NCBI RefSeq assembly: GCF_014236655.1
Contig: NZ_JACMYG010000006.1
Location: 219,061 to 283,060 of the forward strand
Origin: Pseudomonas kielensis
Lineage (GTDB): Bacteria; Pseudomonadota; Gammaproteobacteria; Pseudomonadales; Pseudomonadaceae
Direction of reading: 5' to 3'
Length of the DNA stretch: 64,000 nt
Positions 9,751-19,981 of this stretch are shown in pieces. The translations under genes and the position numbers were made by a program. The number at the start of each line of letters is the position of its first letter. Positions within the stretch are counted from its first letter, which is position 1. The notes beneath the pieces were generated by a model that was not told where the DNA came from, searched no databases, and worked only from the letters and a program-made list of their open reading frames with translations.

Positions 9751-10551
9751 GTGGATAAGGTTCTGAACTTCCAACAAGGCCGGGTGCCGCTGCTGATCAG
9801 CATGCCCCATGCCGGTTTGCGCCTGACGCCGGCTGTCGAGGCCGGGTTGATCCCCGCCGCGCAAAGCCTGCCGGACACCGACTGGCACATTCCGACACTT
9901 TACGAGTTCGCCCAGGAGCTGGGCGCCAGCACCCTGGCGGCGGAGTATTCGCGGTTCGTCATCGACCTCAACCGTCCGTCCGACGACAAGCCGTTGTACG
10001 TCGGTGCAACCACCGGCCTGTACCCGGCAACGTTGTTTGATGGCGTGCCGTTGTTCCGCGAAGGCCTGGAGCCGTCTGCCGAGGAGCGCGCACGCTATCT
10101 GGAGCAGGTCTGGACCCCGTATCACCGCACGCTGCAACAGGAGCTGGCGCGGCTCAAGGCCGAGTTTGGCTACGCCATGCTGTTCGATGCGCACTCGATC
10201 CGCTCGGTGATCCCGCACCTGTTCGAGGGCAAGCTGCCGGACTTCAACCTCGGCACCTTCAATGGCGCCAGTTGCGATCCGACGCTGGCCACCGAGCTGG
10301 AAGCGATCTGTGCGCGTCACAGCGATTACAGTCACGTGTTGAACGGGCGCTTCAAGGGCGGCCACATCACCCGTCATTACGGCAACCCGGGCGAAAACAT
10401 CCATGCGGTGCAACTGGAGCTGGGGCAGTGCACCTATATGGAAGAGTTCGAGCCGTTCCGCTACCGCCCCGACCTGGCGGCCCCGACCCAGGTGGTGCTC
10501 AAGCAACTGCTGCAAGGGATGTTGGCCTGGGGTCGGCAGCGATACGGTTGA
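9751..10551 (+). CDS. hutG: N-formylglutamate deformylase
   Basis: This 266-residue enzyme hydrolyses N-formylglutamate to glutamate and formate, the last step of the five-step Pseudomonas route via HutF. The GTG at 9751 has AGGAGAAC 6 bases before it and gives MDKVLNFQQG. The longer frame to 9643 would overlap hutI and is not supported. Family features are LLISMPHAG, the RFVIDLNRP block, FDAHSIRSVIP, GHITRHYG and QLELGQCTYM. HutF and the regulators HutC and HutD are not in the window and presumably lie upstream of hutU. Confidence 0.95.
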   Translation: MDKVLNFQQGRVPLLISMPHAGLRLTPAVEAGLIPAAQSLPDTDWHIPTLYEFAQELGASTLAAEYSRFVIDLNRPSDDKPLYVGATTGLYPATLFDGVPLFREGLEPSAEERARYLEQVWTPYHRTLQQELARLKAEFGYAMLFDAHSIRSVIPHLFEGKLPDFNLGTFNGASCDPTLATELEAICARHSDYSHVLNGRFKGGHITRHYGNPGENIHAVQLELGQCTYMEEFEPFRYRPDLAAPTQVVLKQLLQGMLAWGRQRYG

Positions 10552-11030
10552 GGAGAAGCTCTCAAGATCGTTTGATCCTGGGTTTGTGGGTTTATCCGTT
10601 GTTTACCCCTGACGTACGGCCCCTCGTTCAGGCTCGGGGTGCCTTCGCTACGGTATCGATCCGGGGGCATCGCCTCCGGTTTGCTGCGCTGCACTTCCTC
10701 TCGATGTAGGCGGCTTCGCCGCACGGCGCTACGCGCCTCCCCCCGGATGCATGCCTTCGCTCAGCCTGCCGATGGGGCGGGTGCATCAAGATCAAGAGCC
10801 AGGGCACGGCGAGGCGGTCTACCGGCCGGCCTGCTTTCCCACAGTGACTCGGGGTGTTTGCAGATTGTGCATGCGCCCTGCAAGTTTGCGTGGGAAAGGA
10901 CCCTCGCCGGCGCCGCAAAACCGTATTTTCTTCAGGGACATGCTCATTGCGCTATTCGGGTTTATGATGCCCAACGGCAGAATAATAGAAGTCCCCCCAG
11001 GGATGACCTCGACCCCTTACGGAGCGCGCA
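10552..11030. other. 479-base gene-free region with a possible dispersed repeat block
   Basis: There is no credible gene: the open frames here have Arg/Cys-rich shadow translations and no ribosome binding site. About 10600-10850 is a GC-rich block with short inverted stretches such as GGGGGCATCGCCTCCGG. Its texture recalls dispersed non-coding repeats in P. fluorescens-group genomes, which is a weak memory rather than a demonstrated match. The last 150 bases are more AT-rich (11-base A/T runs, AGAATAATAGAAG) and should hold the pip promoter, though no convincing -35/-10 pair was found. Confidence 0.5.
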
Positions 11031-12002
11031 ATGCAGACTTTGTACCCGCAGATCAAACCCTACGCCCGGCATGATCTGGCCGTCGATGAAACCCATACCC
11101 TGTATGTCGACGAAAGCGGATCACCGGAAGGTTTGCCGGTAGTGTTCATTCATGGTGGCCCCGGGGCGGGCTGCGACGCGATGAGCCGACGTTACTTCGA
11201 TCCGAACCTGTACCGCATTGTCACCTTCGACCAGCGCGGTTGTGGCCGCTCCACGCCCCACGCCAGCCTGGAAAACAACACCACCTGGGACCTGGTCGCC
11301 GACCTTGAGCGGATTCGCCAGCACCTGGGCATCGACAAATGGGTGCTGTTCGGGGGCTCCTGGGGTTCGACCCTGGCCCTGGCCTACGCGCAAACCCACC
11401 CTGAGCGCGTGCACGGCCTGATCGTGCGCGGGATTTTTCTCTGCCGCCCGCAGGAAATCGAATGGTTCTACCAGGCGGGCGCCAGCCGTCTGTTCCCCGA
11501 CTACTGGCAGGACTACATCGCGCCTATCCCACAGGACGAGCGCGACGACCTGCTCAAGGCCTTCCACAAGCGCCTGACCGGCAACGACCAGATTGCCCAG
11601 ATGCACGCGGCCAAGGCCTGGTCGCTGTGGGAAGGGCGCACCGCGACCCTGCGTCCGAATCCGCTGGTGGTCGATCGCTTCTGCGAGCCACAGCGTGCGC
11701 TGTCGATTGCCCGCATCGAATGCCACTATTTCACCAACAATGCTTTCCTCGAGCCTAACCAGCTGATTCGCGACATGGGCAAGATCGCCCACCTGCCTGG
11801 CGTCATCGTGCATGGTCGCTACGACGTGATCTGCCCGCTGGACAATGCCTGGGAATTGCATCAGAACTGGCCCAACAGTGAGCTGCAGGTGATCCGCGAC
11901 GCCGGGCACGCTGCCTCCGAGCCGGGTATTACCGATGCCCTGGTACGGGCGGCCAGTCAGATGGCGCGGCGTTTGCTCGATCTGCCGCCTGAAGAAGCAT
12001 GA
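11031..12002 (+). CDS. pip: Proline iminopeptidase
   Basis: This 323-residue alpha/beta hydrolase (peptidase S33) removes N-terminal proline from peptides in the cytoplasm. The oxyanion loop is HGGPGAGC, the nucleophile is in [12 protein letters not shown], the Asp is in HGRYDVICP and the His is in [10 protein letters not shown]. Length matches the family (313-323). The stop overlaps the dtd start by 4 bases (ATGA). The pip-dtd pair next to mdoGH is the same as in P. aeruginosa. Confidence 0.95.
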   Translation: MQTLYPQIKPYARHDLAVDETHTLYVDESGSPEGLPVVFIHGGPGAGCDAMSRRYFDPNLYRIVTFDQRGCGRSTPHASLENNTTWDLVADLERIRQHLGIDKWVLFGGSWGSTLALAYAQTHPERVHGLIVRGIFLCRPQEIEWFYQAGASRLFPDYWQDYIAPIPQDERDDLLKAFHKRLTGNDQIAQMHAAKAWSLWEGRTATLRPNPLVVDRFCEPQRALSIARIECHYFTNNAFLEPNQLIRDMGKIAHLPGVIVHGRYDVICPLDNAWELHQNWPNSELQVIRDAGHAASEPGITDALVRAASQMARRLLDLPPEEA

Positions 12003-12436
12003 AGGGCCTGTTGCAGCGCGTGCGTGGCGCGCGCGTCGAGGTGGCGGGGGAGGTTGTCGGCTCGATCGACCAGGGCTTGCTGGTGCTAGTGGCCGTGGAA
12101 CCCGACGATACCCGGGCCAGCGCCGACAAACTTTTGCATAAGCTGCTTAACTATCGGGTATTCAGCGACGCTGAGGGCAAGATGAATCTGTCCTTGGCCG
12201 ATGTCGGTGGGGGGTTGCTGCTGGTCTCGCAGTTCACCCTGGCCGCCGACACCAAAAATGGCCTGCGCCCGAGCTTTTCGACCGCTGCCCCTCCGGCACT
12301 GGGCGAAGAGCTTTTTGACTATCTATTAGGCAAGGCGCAACAGTTGCATGGCAATGTGGCATCAGGCAGATTTGGCGCGGATATGCAGGTGCATCTGGTC
12401 AATGATGGCCCGGTGACCTTCCTGTTGCAGACCTGA
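11999..12436 (+). CDS. dtd: D-aminoacyl-tRNA deacylase
   Basis: This 145-residue homodimeric hydrolase frees tRNAs mischarged with D-amino acids (and with glycine on tRNA-Ala). Both signature motifs are present: [17 protein letters not shown] (SQxTL) and [11 protein letters not shown] (the NxGPVT carrying the cis-Pro specificity element). Translation is coupled to pip by a 4-base overlap. It is followed by a perfect hairpin with a T-run. Confidence 0.96.
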   Translation: MKGLLQRVRGARVEVAGEVVGSIDQGLLVLVAVEPDDTRASADKLLHKLLNYRVFSDAEGKMNLSLADVGGGLLLVSQFTLAADTKNGLRPSFSTAAPPALGEELFDYLLGKAQQLHGNVASGRFGADMQVHLVNDGPVTFLLQT

Positions 12437-12460
12437 AAGTGTTTGAAACATCTTTTCAGG

Positions 12461-12488
12461 GCTGTTTCGGGGCGAAACAGGGGTTTTT
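12461..12488 (+). terminator. Rho-independent terminator after dtd
   Basis: CTGTTTCG (12462-12469), loop GGG, CGAAACAG (12473-12480), then GGGTTTTTC. The 8-bp perfect stem with a short U-run sits 25 bases after the dtd stop. The three Gs between stem and U-run make it weaker than ideal. Confidence 0.6.
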
Positions 12489-12713
12489 CGCAATAAATAC
12501 TTTGTTACCCCTGATGCGTTGTAACGCGGGCTACTAGATAATCCCGCGCTACGGGGATCAGCGTTCGTTGGCCCATTTTTGACTTAGGTAGAGACTTGTT
12601 CGCGACCGTTTGGGGAATCATTTTGCCCCATCGGAGTCGGAACAATGCTCGCCAACCTGGCATATAGATAGCTGGCCGTTGGTTTTTTGATCTGTTTTCG
12701 GCGAGGGTTGCTC

Positions 12714-14546
12714 GTGATTGTTAGTCCCTGTACTGCACCAAAATTGTCTGCCAAACGGTTGCGAAACGCACTGGCGACAGGCTCTGCCCTGTTTTGCCTG
12801 CTCAGCGCCGGCCAGCTTTGGGCATTCAATCTGAACGATGTGTCGGCCAAGGCAAAAGAGCTGGCGGGGCAGAAATACGAAGCTCCGCGCAGCAATCTGC
12901 CGAACGAATTCCGCGAAATGAAATTCGCGGACTACCAGAAAATTCGTTTCCTGACCGAAAAAGCCGAATGGGCCGATAAAAAGACCCCGTTCAAGCTGTC
13001 GTTCTATCACCAGGGCATGCATTTCGACACGCCGGTGAAAATCAACGAAATCACGGCCAACACCGTCGAAGAGATCAAGTACGACCCAAGTCGTTTCGAT
13101 TTCGGCGACGTCAAGTTTGATCCCAAGGCCACCGAACAACTGGGTTACGCCGGTTTCCGCGTGCTTTACCCGATCAACAAGGCCGACAAGCAAGACGAAA
13201 TCATGACCATGCTGGGCGCGAGCTATTTCCGCGTCGTCGGCAAGGGCCACACCTATGGCCTGTCGGCCCGCGGCCTGGCGATCGATACCGCGCTGCCGTC
13301 GGGTGAAGAGTTCCCGCGTTTCACCGAGTTCTGGATCGAGCAGCCGAAGCCAGGCGACAAGCACCTGGTGATTTTCGCCCTGCTGGATTCGCCACGTGCC
13401 ACCGGTGCCTACCGCCTGACCCTGCGTCCTGGCAGCGACACCATTGTCGACGTCAAGGCGCAGATGTTCCTGCGTGACAAGGTCAGCAAGCTGGGCATCG
13501 CCCCGCTGACCAGCATGTTCCTGTTCGGCGCCAACCAGCCATCGAAGGTCCTCAACTACCGTCGCGAGCTGCACGACTCCAGCGGCCTGGCGATCCATGC
13601 CGGCAATGGCGAGTGGATCTGGCGTCCGCTGAACAACCCGAAACACCTGGCCGTGAGCAACTTCTCGGTTGAGAACCCGCGTGGTTTTGGTCTGCTGCAA
13701 CGTGGCCGCGACTTCAGCCACTATGAAGACCTCGACGACCGCTACGACAAGCGCCCAAGCGCCTGGATCGAGCCAAAAGGCGATTGGGGCAAGGGTTCGG
13801 TCGACCTGGTGGAAATTCCTACCGCCGATGAAACCAACGACAACATCGTGGCTTTCTGGAGCCCGGAAAAACTGCCGGAACCTGGCCAGCCGCTGGATGT
13901 AGCCTACCGCCTGCACTGGACCATCGACGAAGCAGCCCTGCACGCCCCGGACAGCGCCTGGGTCAGCCAGACCCTGCGTTCCACCGGCGACGTCAAGCAG
14001 TCCAACCTGATTCGTCAACCAGACGGCAGTGTGGCCTACCTGATCGACTTCGAAGGTCCATCCCTGGCAGCCCTGCCGCCGGAGGCCGACGTTCGTAGCC
14101 AGGTCAGCGTGGGTGACAATGCCGAGCTGGTCGAGAACAGCGTGCGCTACAACCCTGAAACCAAGGGCTGGCGCCTGACGCTGCGGATGAAGATCAAGGA
14201 CCCGAGCAAGTCGACCGAGATGCGTGCCGCCCTGGTGCAGCCCATCGTGCCGGCGGACCTGACCAAGACTTCGCTGCCAAGCTCCAATTCCTCGGTGGCC
14301 AAGGCCGACAAAGTGGCCGCCAAGCAGCAAGAGAAAGCAGACAAGGAAGCCAAGCAGGCAGAAGCCAAGCAAGCGGACGCCAAACAGGCTGACGCCAAGA
14401 AGCCCGCTGCCGAGAGCAAGACCAAGGACAACAAAGACGCCAAGCAGCCCGTTGCTGCCGACGCGGCCCCAGCCACACCGGAATCGGCGCCGACTGAAGA
14501 AGTCTTGACCGAGACCTGGAGCTATCAGTTGCCTGCCGATGAGTAA
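12714..14546 (+). CDS. mdoG: Periplasmic glucan biosynthesis protein MdoG/OpgG
   Basis: This 610-residue periplasmic protein is needed for the backbone and branching of osmoregulated periplasmic glucans. The GTG at 12714 follows GCGAGG and gives [10 protein letters not shown]. The signal peptide has the core [16 protein letters not shown] and probable cleavage after LWA before FNLND. The MdoG domain runs from about residue 45 ([11 protein letters not shown]) on, with [11 protein letters not shown] and FGDVKFDP. The family's normal C-terminal end [13 protein letters not shown] is kept, but about residues 525-592 are a Lys/Ala/Gln-rich low-complexity stretch just before it. This explains the 610 residues against about 510-540 usual. 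It overlaps mdoH by 8 bases. Confidence 0.94.
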   Translation: MIVSPCTAPKLSAKRLRNALATGSALFCLLSAGQLWAFNLNDVSAKAKELAGQKYEAPRSNLPNEFREMKFADYQKIRFLTEKAEWADKKTPFKLSFYHQGMHFDTPVKINEITANTVEEIKYDPSRFDFGDVKFDPKATEQLGYAGFRVLYPINKADKQDEIMTMLGASYFRVVGKGHTYGLSARGLAIDTALPSGEEFPRFTEFWIEQPKPGDKHLVIFALLDSPRATGAYRLTLRPGSDTIVDVKAQMFLRDKVSKLGIAPLTSMFLFGANQPSKVLNYRRELHDSSGLAIHAGNGEWIWRPLNNPKHLAVSNFSVENPRGFGLLQRGRDFSHYEDLDDRYDKRPSAWIEPKGDWGKGSVDLVEIPTADETNDNIVAFWSPEKLPEPGQPLDVAYRLHWTIDEAALHAPDSAWVSQTLRSTGDVKQSNLIRQPDGSVAYLIDFEGPSLAALPPEADVRSQVSVGDNAELVENSVRYNPETKGWRLTLRMKIKDPSKSTEMRAALVQPIVPADLTKTSLPSSNSSVAKADKVAAKQQEKADKEAKQAEAKQADAKQADAKKPAAESKTKDNKDAKQPVAADAAPATPESAPTEEVLTETWSYQLPADE

Positions 14547-17109
14547 TTCCCACGTACAGCCAGAGTCGCTCAGCGAGTACCTGGCGCATTTGCCGATGAC
14601 CGATGAGCAGCGCGCCGAACTGGCGGGCTGCAAATCCTTCAGCGAACTGCATGAACGCTTGTCCTCGTCGACCTTCGACGCACCGACGGAGGCCGCGCAG
14701 GCCTCGGTCGGCCGCCGCCTGACCCTCAACTCCGCCGAAGAGCTGGAAGAGGCCGAGATGCTGGTGCTCGACGCCAGCGGCCGGGTGTGCCTGAAAGCCA
14801 CCCCACCGATCCGTCGGACCAAGGTCGTGCCCGAGCCGTGGCGCACCAATATCCTGGTGCGCGGCTGGCGTCGGCTGACCGGTCGTACCAATCCGCCGGC
14901 ACCGCCCAAGGACGAACGTGTGCTGCCGGCTGCGCGCTGGCGCACCGTCGGTTCGATTCGTCGCTATATCCTGCTGGTGCTGATGCTGGGCCAGACCATC
15001 GTTGCTGGCTGGTACATGAAAGGCATCATGCCGTACCAGGGCTGGGCGTTCGTCGACCTGGAAGAGGTGCTGCATCAACCCCTGATGCAAACCGCTACCC
15101 AGGTGCTGCCGTATGCCTTGCAGACCAGCATCCTGATTCTGTTCGGGATCCTGTTCTGCTGGGTCTCGGCCGGTTTCTGGACCGCGCTGATGGGCTTCCT
15201 CGAGTTGCTGACCGGCCACGATAAATACCGCATCTCCGGTAAAAGTGCCGGTAACGAGCCGATTCCGAAAGACGCACGCACCGCCCTGGTGATGCCGATC
15301 TGCAACGAAGACGTGCCGCGGGTGTTTGCCGGTTTGCGCGCCACTTTCGAGTCCGTGGCCGCCACCGGCGACCTCGACCGTTTCGACTTCTTCGTGCTCA
15401 GCGACAGTAACGACACCGATATCTGTGTTGCCGAGCAGCAGGCCTGGCTGGACGTCTGCCGCGAAGCCAAGGGCTTTGGCAAGATCTTCTATCGCCGCCG
15501 TCGCCGTCGGGTCAAACGCAAGAGCGGCAACCTCGACGACTTCTGCCGTCGCTGGGGGGGTGACTACAAGTACATGGTGGTCCTCGACGCCGACAGCGTA
15601 ATGAGCGGTGAGTGCCTGACCAGTCTGGTGCGCTTGATGGAAGCCACGCCGGACGCCGGGATTATCCAGACCGCGCCACGGGCGTCGGGCATGGACACCC
15701 TGTATGCGCGCATGCAGCAGTTCGCCACCCGGGTTTACGGCCCGCTGTTCACCGCCGGCCTGCACTTCTGGCAGTTGGGCGAGTCCCACTACTGGGGGCA
15801 CAACGCGATCATCCGCATGAAGCCGTTCATCGAGCACTGCGCCCTGGCGCCGTTGCCCGGTAAAGGCGCGTTTGCCGGTGCCATCCTTTCCCACGACTTC
15901 GTTGAAGCTGCGCTGATGCGCCGTGCCGGCTGGGGCGTCTGGATTGCCTACGACCTGCCGGGCAGCTATGAAGAACTGCCGCCCAACCTGCTGGACGAAC
16001 TCAAGCGTGACCGTCGCTGGTGCCACGGCAACCTGATGAACTTCCGGCTGTTCCTGGTCAAGGGCATGCACCCGGTGCACCGTGCGGTGTTCCTGACAGG
16101 CGTGATGTCCTACCTGTCGGCGCCGTTGTGGTTCTTCTTCCTGGTGCTGTCGACGGCCTTGCTGGCGGTCAACACGCTGATGGAGCCGCAGTACTTCCTG
16201 GAGCCGCGCCAGCTGTATCCGCTGTGGCCACAATGGCACCCGGACAAGGCCATCGCGCTGTTCTCGACCACCATCGTGCTGCTGTTCCTGCCCAAGCTGT
16301 TGAGCATCATCCTGATCTGGGCCAAGGGCGCGAAAGAGTTCGGCGGCAAGTTCAAGGTGACCCTGTCGATGCTCCTGGAGATGCTGTTTTCCATGCTGCT
16401 GGCGCCGGTGCGGATGATTTTCCACACCCGCTTTGTGCTCGCCGCGTTCCTCGGCTGGGCCGCGACCTGGAACTCGCCACAGCGTGACGATGACTCCACG
16501 CCCTGGAGCGAGGCAGTCAAGCGCCACGGTCCGCAGACCCTGCTGGGCTTCTTCTGGGCCTTGCTGGTGATCTGGCTGAACCCGAGCTTCCTGTGGTGGC
16601 TGGTGCCGATCGTCGGTTCGTTGATGCTGTCGATCCCGGTATCGGTGATCTCCAGCCGTGTGGGCCTGGGCCTGAAGTCCCGTGACGAGAGCCTGTTCCT
16701 GATTCCTGAGGAATACAATCCGCCACAGGCCTTGCTGGCGACTGACCAGTACACCCACGAGAACCGTTGGCACGCGCTGAACGACGGCTTCATCCGTGCC
16801 GTGGTCGACCCGCAGCAGAACGCTCTGGCGTGTGCGCTGGCGACGTCGCGTCACGGTCAGGCCGAGCCGATCGAGTGGTTGCGCGCCGAGCGGGTGCGCC
16901 ATGCGTTGAAAGTCGGCCCGGCCGGCTTGAACAACCATGAGCGGCTGCAGTTGCTCAGCGACCCGGTCGCCCTGGCTCGCCTGCATGAGCAGGTCTGGAG
17001 CGAAGGCCATGCGCAATGGCTGGACGCCTGGCGGGCTTCGGTGAAAGCCGACCCCCATGCGCCGCTGTTGCCGCTCAAGCCCTTGAGCTTGCAGGCCCAA
17101 CCGGCCTGA
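14539..17109 (+). CDS. mdoH: Glucans biosynthesis glucosyltransferase H
   Basis: This 856-residue inner-membrane GT2 glycosyltransferase polymerises UDP-glucose into the linear beta-1,2-glucan backbone and probably exports it to MdoG. A long cytosolic N-terminus is followed by helices around [18 protein letters not shown] and [17 protein letters not shown]. The catalytic domain shows [22 protein letters not shown] (Asp pair near residue 350), the acceptor-site region [17 protein letters not shown] and RDRRWCHGN (the QxxRW-like motif near residue 490). At least four more helices follow. Its ATG lies inside the end of mdoG, so the two are coupled. A strong terminator follows at once. Confidence 0.96.
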   Translation: MSNSHVQPESLSEYLAHLPMTDEQRAELAGCKSFSELHERLSSSTFDAPTEAAQASVGRRLTLNSAEELEEAEMLVLDASGRVCLKATPPIRRTKVVPEPWRTNILVRGWRRLTGRTNPPAPPKDERVLPAARWRTVGSIRRYILLVLMLGQTIVAGWYMKGIMPYQGWAFVDLEEVLHQPLMQTATQVLPYALQTSILILFGILFCWVSAGFWTALMGFLELLTGHDKYRISGKSAGNEPIPKDARTALVMPICNEDVPRVFAGLRATFESVAATGDLDRFDFFVLSDSNDTDICVAEQQAWLDVCREAKGFGKIFYRRRRRRVKRKSGNLDDFCRRWGGDYKYMVVLDADSVMSGECLTSLVRLMEATPDAGIIQTAPRASGMDTLYARMQQFATRVYGPLFTAGLHFWQLGESHYWGHNAIIRMKPFIEHCALAPLPGKGAFAGAILSHDFVEAALMRRAGWGVWIAYDLPGSYEELPPNLLDELKRDRRWCHGNLMNFRLFLVKGMHPVHRAVFLTGVMSYLSAPLWFFFLVLSTALLAVNTLMEPQYFLEPRQLYPLWPQWHPDKAIALFSTTIVLLFLPKLLSIILIWAKGAKEFGGKFKVTLSMLLEMLFSMLLAPVRMIFHTRFVLAAFLGWAATWNSPQRDDDSTPWSEAVKRHGPQTLLGFFWALLVIWLNPSFLWWLVPIVGSLMLSIPVSVISSRVGLGLKSRDESLFLIPEEYNPPQALLATDQYTHENRWHALNDGFIRAVVDPQQNALACALATSRHGQAEPIEWLRAERVRHALKVGPAGLNNHERLQLLSDPVALARLHEQVWSEGHAQWLDAWRASVKADPHAPLLPLKPLSLQAQPA

Positions 17110-17111
17110 TG

Positions 17112-17145
17112 AAAAAGCCCCGCCAATCCGCGGGGCTTTTTTTTG
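17112..17145 (+). terminator. Rho-independent terminator of mdoGH
   Basis: AAAAGCCCCGC and GCGGGGCTTTT are perfect arms around CAATCC, running into an 8-T tract. It starts 3 bases after the mdoH stop. Confidence 0.95.
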
Positions 17146-17164
17146 CCTGAAACTTCGTAAGCAC

Positions 17165-17192
17165 TTGTGCAAACGGCCGAGTGCGTTAGCAT
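17165..17192 (+). promoter_or_regulatory. Candidate sigma-70 promoter for the amino acid ABC operon
   Basis: TTGTGC (17165-17170), a 16-base spacer and TAGCAT (17187-17192) lie between the mdoH terminator and the binding-protein gene. This is a pattern match only. The implied leader is about 100 bases. Confidence 0.35.
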
Positions 17193-17298
17193 CGCTCCCT
17201 TCTTTGGTGTGCCCGGACACCCTTTGTGTCCGTATCGGCTGTTTTCCACAAGAAAGCGTTCGATTGCACGCCTTACTACAAAAAGATTGGGGACTTTG

Positions 17299-18099
17299 AT
17301 GATGAAGAAGTATCTCTCGATGCTGATGCTCGGCGTCTCGGCACTGGTAGCAGTCAACGCGGCGCAGGCCGGCGCCATCGACGACGCGGTCAAGCGTGGC
17401 ACGTTGAAAGTCGGCATGGACCCGACCTACATGCCCTTTGAAATGACCAACAAGCGCGGCGAAATCATCGGCTTCGAAGTCGATCTGCTCAAAGCCATGA
17501 CCAAGGCCATGGGCGTCAAGCTGGAACTGGTGTCCACCGGTTACGACGGCATCATCCCTGCCTTGCTGACCGACAAGTTCGACATGATCGGCAGCGGCAT
17601 GACCCTGACCCAGGAACGCAACCTGCGCCTGAACTTCAGCGAACCCTTCATCGTGGTCGGCCAGACGCTGCTGATCCGCAAGGAGCTGGAAGGCACCATC
17701 AAGTCCTATAAAGACCTGAACAGCGCCGAATACCGCATCACCTCCAAGCTGGGAACCACGGGCGAAATGGTCGCCAAGAAGCTGATGTCCAAAGCCAAGT
17801 ACCACGGCTACGACAACGAACAGGAAGGTGTGCTCGACGTGGTCAATGGCAAGGCTGACGCCTTTGTCTACGACGCGCCATACAACGTGGTGGCGGTGAA
17901 CAAGGTCGGCAACGGCAAGCTGGTGTTCCTCGACAAGCCATTCACCTTCGAGCCACTGGCTTTCGGCCTGAAGAAAGGCGACTACGACAGCCTGAACTTC
18001 ATCAACAACTTCCTGCACCAGATCCGCGAAGACGGCACCTACGATCGCATTCATGACAAGTGGTTCAAAGACACCGCTTGGCAGAAGGACATGGAGTAA
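17299..18099 (+). CDS. Polar amino acid ABC transporter, periplasmic binding protein
   Basis: This 266-residue family-3 (GlnH/ArgT-type) solute-binding protein starts at the first of tandem ATGs at 17299, behind TTGGGGAC. The 44-residue upstream extension in frame is not credible. The signal peptide is MMKKYLSMLMLGVSALVAVNAAQA|GAID. Core features are LKVGMDPTYMPFEM, IIGFEVDLLKAM, YDGIIPALLTDKFDMIGSGM and the ligand Arg region TQERNLRLNFSEP, then VNGKADAFVYD. It feeds the adjacent permease and ATPase. The order corresponds to PAO1 PA5076-PA5074. Glutamate, glutamine or similar is likely, but the exact substrate cannot be read from sequence. Confidence 0.9.
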   Translation: MMKKYLSMLMLGVSALVAVNAAQAGAIDDAVKRGTLKVGMDPTYMPFEMTNKRGEIIGFEVDLLKAMTKAMGVKLELVSTGYDGIIPALLTDKFDMIGSGMTLTQERNLRLNFSEPFIVVGQTLLIRKELEGTIKSYKDLNSAEYRITSKLGTTGEMVAKKLMSKAKYHGYDNEQEGVLDVVNGKADAFVYDAPYNVVAVNKVGNGKLVFLDKPFTFEPLAFGLKKGDYDSLNFINNFLHQIREDGTYDRIHDKWFKDTAWQKDME

Positions 18100-18128
18100 G
18101 GACGGTTAGATAGACCGCGTCGTTCCCA

Positions 18129-18192
18129 ATCGCCAACAGGCTGGCTCCCACAATGAAATGCATTCCCCTGTGGGAGCCAGCCTGCTGGCGAT
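18129..18192. repeat. REPIN between binding-protein and permease genes
   Basis: The arms 18129-18152 and 18169-18192 are complementary over 24 bp with one mismatch. The core is TGTGGGAGCCAGC. The 16-base loop ATGAAATGCATTCCCC is the reverse complement of the loop in the element at 3701-3767. It sits inside an ABC transporter operon, where it may lower expression of the membrane and ATPase genes relative to the abundant binding protein. That effect is inference. Confidence 0.92.
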
Positions 18193-18229
18193 GAGGGCCT
18201 CCAAGGCAACACAAATCCCGGAATGTGCA

Positions 18230-19189
18230 ATGAAACATAAAAAAGCCCAATGGCCCTGGCACGTCCTGACCGTGCTGGTGCTGGTCGGCATGGCCGGCGC
18301 GTTGTACTACGCCACCTCGCTGATGTCCTACGAATGGCGCTGGAACCGCGTACCGCAGTACTTCGCCTACCAGGCCGAAGACGCCCAGCGCGCCGCTGAT
18401 CTCTCCACCGTCAGCGAACTGGTGCGCCAGGGCGACAAGGCTAAAGTGACCCTGCGCAACGACGCCGGCACCGAGCAAGTGCTGACGGTCGACGACAACA
18501 GCCTGCAAGTGGCCCGTGGCGACGAAGTGGCCGAAGGCGATGTGGTTGGTGTCACCCGGCATTGGGCCGCAGGACCGCTGTTGTGGGGCCTGTGGACAAC
18601 CTTGTGGCTGTCGCTGGTCTCGGGTGTGCTCGGGCTGTTGATCGGCCTGGCAACCGGCCTGTGCCGGCTGTCGAACAACCCGACCCTGCGCGACCTGTCG
18701 ATCGTCTACATCGAGCTGGTGCGCGGAACGCCGCTGCTGGTGCAGATCTTCATTTTCTACTTCTTCATCGGCACGGTCCTGAACCTCTCTCGCGAGTTCG
18801 CCGGGATCGCCGCGCTGTCGCTGTTCACCGGCGCCTACGTGGCCGAAATCATTCGTTCCGGGGTGCAGTCGATTGCCCGTGGGCAAAACGAAGCCGCGCG
18901 CTCCCTGGGTCTGAATGCCAGCCAGTCGATGCGCCATGTGGTCCTGCCGCAAGCCTTCAAGCGTGTGCTGCCGCCATTGGCCGGGCAGTTCATCAGCCTG
19001 GTCAAGGACACCTCGCTGGTGTCGGTCATCGCCATCACCGAGCTGCTCAAGAGTGGCCGTGAAGTCATCACCACCTCGTTCTCGCCGTTCGAAATCCTGT
19101 TCTGCGTGGCCGGGCTGTACCTGTTGATCAACCTGCCGCTGTCGAAAATGGCCAGCCGGCTTGAGCGGAGGCTCGCGCAAAGTGATTGA
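18230..19189 (+). CDS. Polar amino acid ABC transporter, permease
   Basis: This 319-residue inner-membrane permease (HEQRO/His-Glu-Gln-Arg class) starts at the ATG at 18230 ([10 protein letters not shown]). The longer frame reads through the REPIN. A first hydrophobic helix ([16 protein letters not shown]) is followed by a periplasmic insert of roughly 80 residues (about 30-120). Then comes the canonical permease domain with [36 protein letters not shown] and the EAA loop [20 protein letters not shown]. The insert between helix 1 and the core is longer than in the usual 220-250-residue family members. The 3' end overlaps the ATPase gene. Confidence 0.9.
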   Translation: MKHKKAQWPWHVLTVLVLVGMAGALYYATSLMSYEWRWNRVPQYFAYQAEDAQRAADLSTVSELVRQGDKAKVTLRNDAGTEQVLTVDDNSLQVARGDEVAEGDVVGVTRHWAAGPLLWGLWTTLWLSLVSGVLGLLIGLATGLCRLSNNPTLRDLSIVYIELVRGTPLLVQIFIFYFFIGTVLNLSREFAGIAALSLFTGAYVAEIIRSGVQSIARGQNEAARSLGLNASQSMRHVVLPQAFKRVLPPLAGQFISLVKDTSLVSVIAITELLKSGREVITTSFSPFEILFCVAGLYLLINLPLSKMASRLERRLAQSD

Positions 19190-19916
19190 AGTCCGCGATC
19201 TGATAAAAGTCTTCGACACCCGTGGCCAGGTGGTGCGCGCGGTGGACAACGTCACCACCCAGGTGGCCAAGGGCGAGGTGCTGGTGGTCATCGGCCCGTC
19301 TGGCTCCGGCAAGTCGACCTTCCTGCGCTGCCTCAACGGCCTGGAAGAGTTCGATTCCGGCTCGGTGAGCATCGACGGCCTGCAGCTGGCCGATCCGAAA
19401 ACCGACGTGAATGCCTACCGGCGTGAAGTCGGCATGGTGTTCCAGCACTTCAACCTGTTCCCGCACATGACCGTGCTGGAGAACCTGTGCCTGGCGCAGA
19501 AGGTGGTGCGCAAGCGTGCCAAGAAGGAGCGCGAGGCCAAGGCCATGGCGCTGCTGGAGAAGGTCGGTATTGCCCAGAAGGCCCACGAGTTCCCGTCGCG
19601 CCTGTCTGGCGGTCAGCAACAACGGGTGGCGATTGCCCGGGCGCTGGCGATGGAGCCCAAGGTCATGCTGTTCGATGAACCGACCTCGGCCCTGGACCCG
19701 GAAATGGTCGGCGAAGTGCTGGACGTGATGAAGACCCTGGCGGTGGAAGGTATGACCATGGTCTGCGTCACCCACGAAATGGGCTTTGCCCGGGAAGTGG
19801 CGGACCGGGTGCTGTTCTTCGATCACGGCAAGCTGCTGGAAGATGCCTCGCCAGCCGAGTTCTTCGATGCACCGAAGGATCCACGGGCCCAGGCATTTTT
19901 GCGCCAGGTACTTTAA
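19182..19916 (+). CDS. Polar amino acid ABC transporter, ATP-binding protein
   Basis: This 244-residue GlnQ-type ATPase has Walker [14 protein letters not shown], signature [15 protein letters not shown], Walker [16 protein letters not shown] and switch His in VCVTHEMGF. The GTG at 19182 ([11 protein letters not shown]) was chosen because it matches family N-termini and has GGAG 11 bases before it. A TTG at 19161 in frame lacks a ribosome binding site. The start overlaps the permease stop by 8 bases, coupling the two. Confidence 0.92.
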   Translation: MIEVRDLIKVFDTRGQVVRAVDNVTTQVAKGEVLVVIGPSGSGKSTFLRCLNGLEEFDSGSVSIDGLQLADPKTDVNAYRREVGMVFQHFNLFPHMTVLENLCLAQKVVRKRAKKEREAKAMALLEKVGIAQKAHEFPSRLSGGQQQRVAIARALAMEPKVMLFDEPTSALDPEMVGEVLDVMKTLAVEGMTMVCVTHEMGFAREVADRVLFFDHGKLLEDASPAEFFDAPKDPRAQAFLRQVL

Positions 19917-19981
19917 GGGCGGTACTAAATCACTGGCCGGTCGAAACGTTTATCAAGGATTCCACGGAAGGGGTCTACAAC

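Noticed and set aside
10639..11142. 167-codon frame between hutG and pip
   Set aside because: Arg/Cys/Ser-rich composition, no Shine-Dalgarno, and it runs 100 bases into pip in another frame.
14194..18054. 3.9-kb antisense open frame across mdoH and the amino acid binding-protein gene
   Set aside because: It crosses two genes, a strong terminator and an intergenic region, and gives low-complexity shadow protein; both sense genes have clear domains.
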